Of a stretch of 7,683 nt of DNA, positions 1 to 6,087 are shown piece after piece. Numbering within the stretch: the stretch's first letter is position 1; the number at the start of each line of letters is the position of its first letter. The notes below the pieces were generated by a model. It was not told the DNA's origin and ran no database searches. It saw only the letters and a program-made list of their open reading frames with translations. Source of the DNA: an uncultured Alphaproteobacteria bacterium (GTDB taxonomy: Bacteria; Pseudomonadota; Alphaproteobacteria; Caulobacterales; Hyphomonadaceae); contig CAIKXW010000092.1 of the NCBI GenBank assembly GCA_903831485.1, forward strand, positions 1 through 7,683, written 5' to 3'. The position numbers and the translations under genes were made by a program.

Positions 1-391
1 GCCCGGCCGGCGTCCAACAACGCTAAAGATGACCCGCCGAAGATCGGCACGCCCCCTGAACGACGCTTGTGGATCGACTCAGCCGGATTGCCACATTCTG
101 TATTCCGGCGGCGGTGGGGCCCTTTCCTGCCGTTCGCGCGGTCTAGCGGGCTGTGTAGCCGCCCTCGCTGTCTTAAGCTATTTGACGACGGACAGAACCG
201 CCACGTTGACTTGCCGATTCCCGCCCAACCCGGCTTGACCCTGACCATTGAGACGTACGTTCGACGCACCAACCACGCCCACGCGGCAATGCAAGTTTGG
301 CACGCATTCACTCGAAGAGGGTGTTCGCTCGCGCCGCAATCCACCTGGGGATGAATTGGGTTCACCTCTGCCCTGACAGGCGTACTTTAAA

Positions 392-436
392 GCGTGTCGC
401 GGCACGCATGCTGCAGCGAAACGCTCGTATTCGAGC
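392..436 (+). promoter_or_regulatory. Two small inverted repeats in the putative 5' leader of the operon
   Basis: GCGTG at 392-396 pairs with CACGC at 403-407. GCTCG at 423-427 pairs with CGAGC at 432-436 across a 4-nt loop (tatt). The second ends 10 nt before the ribosome binding site of the precursor gene. They could form hairpins in the mRNA leader or be a small operator. With only 5-bp stems in GC-rich DNA they may also be chance. Confidence 0.2.
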
Positions 437-446
437 TGTCGACCAT

Positions 447-452
447 AGGGGA
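447..452 (+). promoter_or_regulatory. Ribosome binding site of the lasso precursor gene
   Basis: AGGGGA lies 6 nt before the ATG at 459. It is the strongest Shine-Dalgarno-like match near any start in the window. It decides the precursor start: the same frame is open from an ATG at 297, but only the ATG at 459 has this site and gives a leader of normal length. A strong site fits the need to make more precursor than enzyme. Confidence 0.75.
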
Positions 453-458
453 AGAAAC

Positions 459-641
459 ATGGCTGAGAAGAACCTTGCCGGCGAAACCGGCGCGAAATAC
501 GCTTATGAAGCACCGACGCTGAACGCCGTCGGCTCCTTCGAGGCGCTGACTCAATGGGCCGGAACCGGCTATGCGCTTGACGCTCCGTTCTCCGCTGGCA
601 CGCCTGCCAGCGGGATCACCTTCTCGGATCCGCCGCGCTGA
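459..641 (+). CDS. Lasso peptide precursor (A protein), 60 aa
   Basis: Ribosomally made precursor of a lasso peptide. The leader is residues 1-32 and carries the motif bound by PqqD-like B1 proteins: Y16, P19, L21, G25, F27 and T31 (Y-x2-P-x-L-x3-G-x-F-x3-T). The conserved Thr is normally the second-last leader residue, which puts cleavage after Q32 and makes W33 core position 1. The core is then 28 residues. Its ring would be WAGTGYALD, closed by an isopeptide bond between the Trp1 amine and the Asp9 side chain. The 19-residue tail begins APF and ends ITFSDPPR. Asp9 is the only acidic residue at positions 7-9, which supports this register. Trp1 is uncommon, since most cores start with Gly, but fusilassin also begins with Trp. 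A core of 28 is long for the class. The C-terminus is Arg rather than the Ser expected in a cluster with a peptide kinase. The processing is predicted, not shown; the precursor identity is strongly supported by the neighbouring genes. Confidence 0.92.
   Translation: MAEKNLAGETGAKYAYEAPTLNAVGSFEALTQWAGTGYALDAPFSAGTPASGITFSDPPR
592..613 (+). other. Perfect 9-bp hairpin inside the precursor core codons
   Basis: CCGCTGGCA (592-600) and TGCCAGCGG (605-613) are exact reverse complements around a 4-nt loop (cgcc). They lie in the codons for the tail segment SAGTPASG and end about 26 nt before the precursor stop codon. No T-run follows, so it is not a classical intrinsic terminator. It could stabilise the 3' end of a precursor-only transcript or slow ribosomes or polymerase. 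It could also be a by-product of the Ala/Gly/Ser-rich codons. Confidence 0.45.
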
Positions 642-705
642 GCCCGGATATCTGTTCGGAAGTTCTGGTCCGGATCGGGACGGCGAGACACTTAGGTCTA
701 ACTTC

Positions 706-996
706 ATGCTTGATACTTCCTGCCGCATAGCAGCAGACCCGGAAGTCGTCGCCTGTCCCTTCGGGGACGGGCTGGCGCTTCTGGATCTCCGGTCCGGCCA
801 GTATTTCACCACCAACTCGGTCGGGTCCTTCGTCTGGTCCCGCATCGAGCATCCGACCTCGGTCGCTGACCTGCGCCAGGAGATGGAGCGCCATTACGAT
901 GTGGCTGCCGAGCAGTGCGCGCGCGATCTCGACGCCCTTCTGCGGGGGATGGTGAACGCGAAGCTCGCGAGCGCCAACGATGCGGCGGGCGCTTAG
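706..996 (+). CDS. Lasso peptide B1 protein: PqqD-like leader-recognition (RRE) protein, 96 aa
   Basis: Small PqqD-family RiPP recognition element that binds the precursor leader and presents it to the B2 peptidase. Size and pattern fit the family. The N-terminal beta part (about residues 7-35) contains ACPFGDGLALLDLRSGQYF, followed by TNSVGSFVW and a C-terminal helical part with RDLDALLRGMVNAKL (about 41-90). The start at 706 has TAGG about 9 nt upstream and gives a normal-length N-terminus. The frame is open from 571, but that extension runs through the precursor gene and has no family resemblance. The gene begins 64 nt after the precursor stop, and its end overlaps the B2 start by 17 nt. 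B1 and B2 are separate polypeptides here; in many proteobacterial lasso clusters they are fused into one B protein. Confidence 0.9.
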   Translation: MLDTSCRIAADPEVVACPFGDGLALLDLRSGQYFTTNSVGSFVWSRIEHPTSVADLRQEMERHYDVAAEQCARDLDALLRGMVNAKLASANDAAGA

Positions 997-1423
997 ATTT
1001 CTGCAGCTGTCTCTCGCCGACAAGGCGATGCTGGCGGGATGCCTCTGGCGTCTCGCCTCAACCTACATTGCCTTGCAAACGCGCGGATACCACCGCGCCA
1101 GCCATGATCTGACGGCGCGGCTGGCGCGCCGGAGGCCGTCTGGCGGCCAGCTCCCCTCGGCGGCGAAAATCATCTGGGCGGTTCGCGCCGCGGCACGGGT
1201 CTTGCCTCGCACCCGCTGTCTCGCCCAGGCCGTCACGCTTCATTACCTCCTGGCCCGATCGGGACATGCGTCGATCATCCGGATCGGCATCACCGGAGAC
1301 AAGGCATTGAGTTTACAAGCGCACGCATGGGTCGTCCGCAACGGTCGCATCGTGATCGGCGAAACCGGTGCGGCCGACGGGCGTTTCCGGACGATGACCG
1401 AGCTTCAACTGGCGCCGCGATGA
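980..1423 (+). CDS. Lasso peptide B2 protein: transglutaminase-like leader peptidase, 147 aa
   Basis: Cysteine protease of the lasso B2 / transglutaminase-core family, expected to cut the leader from the precursor in an ATP-dependent partnership with the C protein. The likely nucleophile is C80 in LPRTRCLAQAVTLHYLLARSG, a hallmark region of the family. The His is H115 in LQAHAWVV. The third triad position appears to be E128 in IVIGETG, where characterised B proteins such as McjB use Asp; this assignment rests on position only. The N-terminal about 70 residues are helical (SLADKAMLAGCLWRL...), as is usual. The start at 980 lies inside the end of the B1 gene and has no clear Shine-Dalgarno, so translation is probably coupled to B1. 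The stop overlaps the start of the cyclase gene as ATGA. Confidence 0.9.
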   Translation: MRRALRFLQLSLADKAMLAGCLWRLASTYIALQTRGYHRASHDLTARLARRRPSGGQLPSAAKIIWAVRAAARVLPRTRCLAQAVTLHYLLARSGHASIIRIGITGDKALSLQAHAWVVRNGRIVIGETGAADGRFRTMTELQLAPR

Positions 1424-3345
1424 GCCTTATCGCGGGCCTCGTCAGGTTCGACGGGGGCGGGCTGGACGGCACCCGTCTCGCCGCGCAGGCCCTTGCGCCG
1501 CGCGCGCGGGGCAATGTCTTGCGATGGGAGGGCGCCTGCGCCGCACTCGCGGGCGACGCCACGGCGAGCGCGACACGCAATCGTGGCCACGCTTCTGCTT
1601 CCGACGGGCTCTCTGTCGTCGTCGACGCCCGGCTGGACAATCGCGACGAACTGGCGGCGGCGACGACCTCCGATCCCTCGGCGTCCGACGCCATGCTCAT
1701 TCTCTCGGCCTATTTGAAGTGGGGTGAGGCAACGCCAGAGCGGCTGCTCGGCGACTTCGCCTTCGCAATCTGGGATGGGCCGCGGCGCACCCTGTTCTGC
1801 GCACGCGATCACGCCGGCGTCCGCCCGCTCGTCTACAGCGAAATCGCGCATGGCGTCGCGGTCGCATCTGAAATCAAGGGAATCCTCGCAATCGGCGGCG
1901 AGCACCGGTTCTCCGCAGAGGGAATGGCCGATTTCCTGGCCGGGCTGGCGCCCGAACGAGATGCGACCTGGTATAACGGCATCAAGCGGCTTCCCCCTGG
2001 CCATGCGATGAGCGTGAAGCCGGGCGGCAACCGGGTCTGGGCCTACTGGCGCCCGCAGGCGGCCGCCAGTTTTGTCGCCGGCGACGTCGTCGAACAGTTC
2101 GAGGCGGTCTTCAAGGAGGCGGTGCGGACACGGCTTACGCCAGACGCCGGCGTGTTTCTCAGCGGCGGTCTCGACTCCTCGTCGATCGCGTTGACCGGCA
2201 GCGGCATGGCCGAGCGAGCGCTTCCCGCATACTCGATGGTGTTCGAGGGCGCAAAGGACGAGCGACCGCATATCGAGGCCGTCCTGAGCGCCGGCCGTTT
2301 CAAGCCAAACTTCGTGCAGGCTGACCGGATTGCTCCCTTCGACGCGTTCGCCGCGCTGATCGTTCAGCAAGATGGACTGTTCCAAGCGCCCGGGCTCGCC
2401 AACACGGTGCAGCTCTACCGCGCGGCTGCGGCAGCAGGTTCAAGGATCGTTCTCGACGGTCAGGGCGGCGATGAGGCGGTCTCGCACGGTTTTGGTCATC
2501 TCAAGCACCAGGCGCTGACCGGCGCGTGGGGCGGCCTGTGGCGCAATGCGTCCGCCGAGGCGGGCATCTACGGCGCAAGCCGGCTCGACATCTTTCTACG
2601 CTATTGGGCGCATCTTGGACCGGCGCGGCGCGCCTTCGCAGCTGCGCACAACACGCGCCTGCGCATGGGGCGGGGGCTTGCAAGGCTGGCGGGCCGGCCA
2701 ATCAATTCGGGGGCAGGCCAGGGCCTGATCACCGCCGCCTTCGCGGATGTCACCGGCGTCGTCGAACGGCATCGTGCCGCCGCAGCCGCCCGCAACCGCT
2801 TCACGTCAGAGGCCGAGCAGCACGCCCTGGTGCTGAACGGCCCGATCCCTTCCCACGCCCTCGAAACGCTGGACCGCGCCGCCGCTCACGCCGGCGTCGA
2901 GCCGCGCTATCCCTTCTGGGACAAGCGCCTTGTCGAGCTGTGCCTCAGCATGAAGCCCGAAGACAAGATCCGCGACGGCCGCACGCGCCATACCCTGCGT
3001 CAGGCGATGGAAGACGTCTTGCCCCGGTCCATCCAGCGGCGAACCGACAAGTTCGATTTCACCCGCACCCTCGCGCGCGCGATGCAAGCGCACAACGATG
3101 ACCTCATTCGCGACGCCCTTGCAGACACAAGCGGGCGGCTGGGCGCCATGATCGATCTTGCCCGGGTGCGGTCTGCTTATCAGAGGATATCCGTGGCTCC
3201 TCAACGCGCCACGGGCATGGACGTGCAGGCAGTATGGCGGACGACTGCGATGTCCATCTGGATGGCGACCCGGAACGACAAACCGGCGGCGCGCGAGGCG
3301 CCGCCTGCACCCAAGGCGATGGCAATGGCGGCGACCCATGGCTGA
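1420..3345 (+). CDS. Lasso peptide C protein: asparagine-synthetase-like lasso cyclase, 641 aa
   Basis: ATP-dependent macrolactam synthetase that adenylates the ring-closing acid (predicted core Asp9) and joins it to the core N-terminus. It has the two-domain AsnB layout. The N-terminal glutaminase-like domain (about 1-215) contains VVVDARLDNRDEL, GDFAFAIWD, and ARDHAGVRPLVY. The C-terminal synthetase domain (about 220-620) has the PP-loop SGGLDSSS at 248-255 and the loop DGQGGDEAVSHG at 346-357. The start is ATG 1420 in the ATGA overlap with B2. An upstream ATG in frame at 1327 would add 31 residues that overlap B2 and precede the conserved MSLIAGLVRFDGG start. Residue 2 is Ser, so the catalytic Cys2 of true glutamine amidotransferases is absent. 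This fits a cyclase that needs no ammonia and argues against ordinary asparagine synthetase. The gene overlaps the kinase gene by 8 nt. Confidence 0.93.
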   Translation: MSLIAGLVRFDGGGLDGTRLAAQALAPRARGNVLRWEGACAALAGDATASATRNRGHASASDGLSVVVDARLDNRDELAAATTSDPSASDAMLILSAYLKWGEATPERLLGDFAFAIWDGPRRTLFCARDHAGVRPLVYSEIAHGVAVASEIKGILAIGGEHRFSAEGMADFLAGLAPERDATWYNGIKRLPPGHAMSVKPGGNRVWAYWRPQAAASFVAGDVVEQFEAVFKEAVRTRLTPDAGVFLSGGLDSSSIALTGSGMAERALPAYSMVFEGAKDERPHIEAVLSAGRFKPNFVQADRIAPFDAFAALIVQQDGLFQAPGLANTVQLYRAAAAAGSRIVLDGQGGDEAVSHGFGHLKHQALTGAWGGLWRNASAEAGIYGASRLDIFLRYWAHLGPARRAFAAAHNTRLRMGRGLARLAGRPINSGAGQGLITAAFADVTGVVERHRAAAAARNRFTSEAEQHALVLNGPIPSHALETLDRAAAHAGVEPRYPFWDKRLVELCLSMKPEDKIRDGRTRHTLRQAMEDVLPRSIQRRTDKFDFTRTLARAMQAHNDDLIRDALADTSGRLGAMIDLARVRSAYQRISVAPQRATGMDVQAVWRTTAMSIWMATRNDKPAAREAPPAPKAMAMAATHG

Positions 3346-4297
3346 CACAGGCTTCGATATCCTTGCAATGGCGGAAAGCCCGGCGGTGGGCCAGACCTAT
3401 CGCGCCTTCGACATGATCATAAGGTCGGACATCCCGTTCCCCGAACTCGAACGCGCGGCCCACGCCGGCGAACCGGACCTTCGCATCCGGCTGCGCCCCA
3501 TCTCACGCGACATCACCAGCGCGACGCGTTCGACCTACGCCTACGGACCAGATGAGCAGTTCCTGCACTGGCCAACCGTCGGCAGTTTCCTGATCCGCGG
3601 CGCAGACACGATCGACGTCGACCCGGCTCCAGGGGCCAGCTCCGGCCTGCTCCGCCTGCCGCTTCTCGGGCCCGTCATGGCCTTGCTGATGCACCAGCGC
3701 GAGCGCCTAGTGCTGCACGCGAGCGCAGTGCGGGTCGGCGGCCGGCTGATCGTGTTCGCTGGCGACAAGGGCGCCGGCAAGTCGACAACGACGGCTGCCG
3801 CTGTCGAGCGCGGCCATGCGCTGTTCACCGATGATCTGCTTCCCGTAACCATCGCGCCGGATGGCCGCGCGATGGCCTATCCTGGATTTCCTAGCCTGAA
3901 GCTTGTGACGGACTGCGCGTCCCTGTTCAGCCTGGAGCGCGCGAGCGAACTGGCCGCGCCGGTCGATGGCTTCCCGAAGCGCATCCGGCGGCTCAACCAG
4001 CCCTTCATGAGCGCGCCGGCCTCGCCCGCCCGCATCTACATCCTCAAGAGATCCGACGGGGCGAGAACTGCAGAGCTGTCGCAGGCCGACGCTCTGTGCG
4101 CGGTGATGCGGTTCGCCTATGTGCCGCTGTTCCAGAGCAAGCCGTGGACACCGCCCGAGACCCGCAGGCATTTCTCGCAGTGCGCAGCGCTGGCTGCGGG
4201 AACGCGCGTGGCGCGGCTCGAAACGCCGTCCGACCTCAGCCGGCTGAACGAGATCATCGACTGCGTCGAGGACGATCTCGCGACGGATACGCCGTGA
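3338..4297 (+). CDS. HPr-kinase/phosphorylase-like lasso peptide kinase, 319 aa
   Basis: Member of the HPrK C-terminal-domain family found in lasso clusters, where paeninodin-type enzymes phosphorylate the precursor at its C-terminal Ser. The N-terminal about 120 residues are a family-specific region (YRAFDMIIRSDIPFPEL...). The kinase core follows: LHASAVRVGGRLIVF (126-140), a P-loop GDKGAGKST at 142-150, then LFTDDLLPV at 162-170 with the Asp pair (D165, D166) typical of HPrK active sites, and YPGFPSLKL at 181-189. A true HPr regulator would lie near PTS genes, and none are seen. The start at 3338 overlaps the cyclase stop by 8 nt; a later Met at residue 11 is possible. The precursor here ends in Arg, so the acceptor residue is unclear: candidates are core Ser24, Thr22, Ser19, Thr16 or Ser13. 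Family confidence is high; the substrate is inferred from context. Confidence 0.87.
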   Translation: MADTGFDILAMAESPAVGQTYRAFDMIIRSDIPFPELERAAHAGEPDLRIRLRPISRDITSATRSTYAYGPDEQFLHWPTVGSFLIRGADTIDVDPAPGASSGLLRLPLLGPVMALLMHQRERLVLHASAVRVGGRLIVFAGDKGAGKSTTTAAAVERGHALFTDDLLPVTIAPDGRAMAYPGFPSLKLVTDCASLFSLERASELAAPVDGFPKRIRRLNQPFMSAPASPARIYILKRSDGARTAELSQADALCAVMRFAYVPLFQSKPWTPPETRRHFSQCAALAAGTRVARLETPSDLSRLNEIIDCVEDDLATDTP

Positions 4298-6087
4298 TGC
4301 GGGGCCACAGCGCACGGTCATCACTTGGCGCGGACCTGGCGCTGGTCTCGCGGTTGCTGCTGTCGCTGGGGCGCGGCCGGACAGGGTGGGCCGTGTTCCT
4401 GCTGGCGTCGAGCGCCGTGGCCGAGGGGGCGTCGCTCCTGCTTCTCGCTCCGCTGCTGACACTCGCCCAGGGCGAGGTGCAGCTTTTCCCGGTATCGCTT
4501 CCGGCTCCATGGTCCGCCGAAGGCCTGATGACGATCCAGTTCGGATTGCCGGAGGCGCTTGCGTGCCTTTGCGTCATGGTGATCACGCACAGCCTGCTCG
4601 GCCGCACGCGCAGCATCGTTCTGTCGTCCCTGCTCGGCGCGGTCGTGAACCAGGTGAGGCTGTCGCTGTTCGATGCGATCAGCCGGGCGCGATGGTCTTA
4701 CGTATCGCGGCAGCGCACAACCGATCTCACCCACCTGATGACTGCGGACGTGGATCGCATCCAGAGCGCAGCGTTCAGCTTCCTCATGTTGCTTCAGGCG
4801 CTGGTCGCGATCGTGGTCTACACGGCAGTCTCCTGGCTGATATCGCCGGCGATGACGCTGTTTGCCGCGATCTGCGGCGGAGCGATCCTGCTGCTGATGC
4901 ACCCTGTACGGCGCCTCGCGGCGTCCTACGGCAGCCGCCTTACGGAGCGGCGCAAGCAACAGCATCGCATCGTGTCGGAGTTTCTGTCCGGCATGAAGGT
5001 CGCCAAGAGCTATAACGCCGAGCAGAGCTATGTCGCGGACCTCTCGGACGAGCTTTCGTCCTCTCAGCAAGACCTGACGCGCTTCGCCCAGGCGAGCGCG
5101 ACAGGCACTGCGCTGCTGCAGATCGCGAACGTCGTGATCCTGGCGGTGTTTGTCTTCGGCGCCGTCAAATGGTTCGCCCTTCCCATGACCGAGCTGGTGG
5201 TGCTGATCCTGGTGTACATGCGCGTGTCGCCACGCTTTACCGCGATCCAGGCGGCGATGCACGAAATGCTTGTGAACGCCCCGGCCCTGCAGGCCGTTGA
5301 ACAGATGCGGGCGGACTGCCTGCAGAATATCGAGGAGGCGGCCGGCGCCGCGGACGGCCTGGTTTTCGAGGACGCGATCACGCTGGACAAGGTCACCTAT
5401 CGCTATGGCGTCGATCAGGGCGGGGTCAGCGGCGTGTCGCTGACGGCGCCGGCAAGAAGCGTCACCGCGCTGGTCGGCGGGTCGGGCGCCGGCAAGAGCA
5501 CGATCGCCGACCTCGTGATGGGGTTGATCGCGCCGGAGGCTGGCGCTGTCCTGATCGATGGCGCGCCGCTGGACGATCGGAGCCGCCGCCGCTGGCGCGA
5601 CAGCGTCGCCTACGTGCCGCAGGATACGTTCCTGCTCAACGACACGATCGCGGCCAACCTGCGCCTTGCTCGGCCCCAGGCCACGCAGGCGGAACTCCAG
5701 GACGCCCTTCGCGCCGCCAGCGCCGACGGCCTCGTCAACAGCCTGCCGGACGGGCTGCTCACCATCGTCGGCGAGCGCGGCGGCCGGCTATCCGGCGGCG
5801 AGCGTCAGCGCATCGCGCTGGCGCGGGCGATCCTGCGTCGGCCGCGTCTCTTGATCCTGGACGAGGCCACCAGCTCGCTCGACGCCGAGAACCGCGCGCT
5901 CATCATGCAATCCATTCGCGGTTTGCGCGAGGAAATGGCCGTCCTGCTCATCACGCACGATCCGATCATGCTCAAGGTCGCCGACAGCATCGTCACGCTG
6001 GAGGGCGGAACAGTCGTCGAGACCTCTCCCGCCTCGCCCCGGTTTCCCGAGCGATCGCGCCGCAGCGCTGGCACAGGGCGCGGCTGA
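4297..6087 (+). CDS. Lasso peptide ABC exporter (D protein), fused membrane and ATPase domains, 596 aa
   Basis: Half-size type-I ABC exporter expected to pump the mature lasso peptide across the inner membrane and give self-protection. Hydrophobic segments lie at about 31-56, 84-102, 160-200 and 270-310, followed by an ATPase domain from about 355. The ATPase motifs are intact: Walker A GGSGAGKST (394-402), Q-loop YVPQD with Q442, signature LSGGERQR (498-505), Walker B LLILDEATSSLD (518-529) and switch His554 in LLITHD. There is no N-terminal C39 peptidase domain, as expected because B2 removes the leader. The start overlaps the kinase stop by one base (TGATG). The frame is open from 4096, but that extension lies within the kinase gene and is rejected. 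The C-terminal about 20 residues (PRFPERSRRSAGTGRG) are a basic tail of no known function. Confidence 0.93.
   Translation: MRGHSARSSLGADLALVSRLLLSLGRGRTGWAVFLLASSAVAEGASLLLLAPLLTLAQGEVQLFPVSLPAPWSAEGLMTIQFGLPEALACLCVMVITHSLLGRTRSIVLSSLLGAVVNQVRLSLFDAISRARWSYVSRQRTTDLTHLMTADVDRIQSAAFSFLMLLQALVAIVVYTAVSWLISPAMTLFAAICGGAILLLMHPVRRLAASYGSRLTERRKQQHRIVSEFLSGMKVAKSYNAEQSYVADLSDELSSSQQDLTRFAQASATGTALLQIANVVILAVFVFGAVKWFALPMTELVVLILVYMRVSPRFTAIQAAMHEMLVNAPALQAVEQMRADCLQNIEEAAGAADGLVFEDAITLDKVTYRYGVDQGGVSGVSLTAPARSVTALVGGSGAGKSTIADLVMGLIAPEAGAVLIDGAPLDDRSRRRWRDSVAYVPQDTFLLNDTIAANLRLARPQATQAELQDALRAASADGLVNSLPDGLLTIVGERGGRLSGGERQRIALARAILRRPRLLILDEATSSLDAENRALIMQSIRGLREEMAVLLITHDPIMLKVADSIVTLEGGTVVETSPASPRFPERSRRSAGTGRG

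Larger units (their letters stand above)
1..458. other. Upstream region without a convincing gene
   Basis: No frame here gives a recognisable protein. The short open frames have arginine- and serine-rich, low-information translations typical of out-of-frame GC-rich DNA. No second lasso precursor motif (Y-x2-P-x-L-x3-G) was found in the frames read. The stretch should hold the operon promoter. The best sigma70-like pair I can point to is weak: TTCACC at 361-366 and TTTAAA at 386-391, with a 19-bp spacer. Several TTGAC-like boxes (182-187, 206-211, 235-240) have no good -10 partner. The left part could be the eroded end of an upstream gene, but I do not recognise it. Confidence 0.5.

Noticed and set aside
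29..354. Small + strand open frames as a possible second precursor or upstream gene
   Set aside because: They lack the Y-x2-P-x-L-x3-G leader motif and any ring-forming core pattern; composition is out-of-frame-like.
297..458. Longer start for the precursor at the ATG at 297
   Set aside because: It would add 54 residues with no leader character, and the good ribosome binding site is directly before 459.
571..705. Longer start for B1 at 571
   Set aside because: It overlaps the precursor core in another frame and adds 45 residues unlike PqqD-family proteins; ATG 706 gives normal length.
1405..2385. 326-codon open frame on the - strand
   Set aside because: Fully antisense to the cyclase gene, whose motifs are unmistakable; no recognisable domain in the antisense product.
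1420..3345. True asparagine synthetase
   Set aside because: Cys2 is absent and the gene is locked into a lasso operon between B2 and the kinase.
3338..4297. Regulatory HPr kinase/phosphorylase of carbon metabolism
   Set aside because: No PTS or HPr gene is nearby, and the gene overlaps lasso cyclase and exporter genes.
3707..4510. 267-codon open frame on the - strand
   Set aside because: Antisense to kinase and exporter genes; no motifs.
4321..5262. 313-codon open frame on the - strand
   Set aside because: Antisense to the exporter membrane domain; its His/Arg/Gln-rich translation is a shadow of hydrophobic codons.
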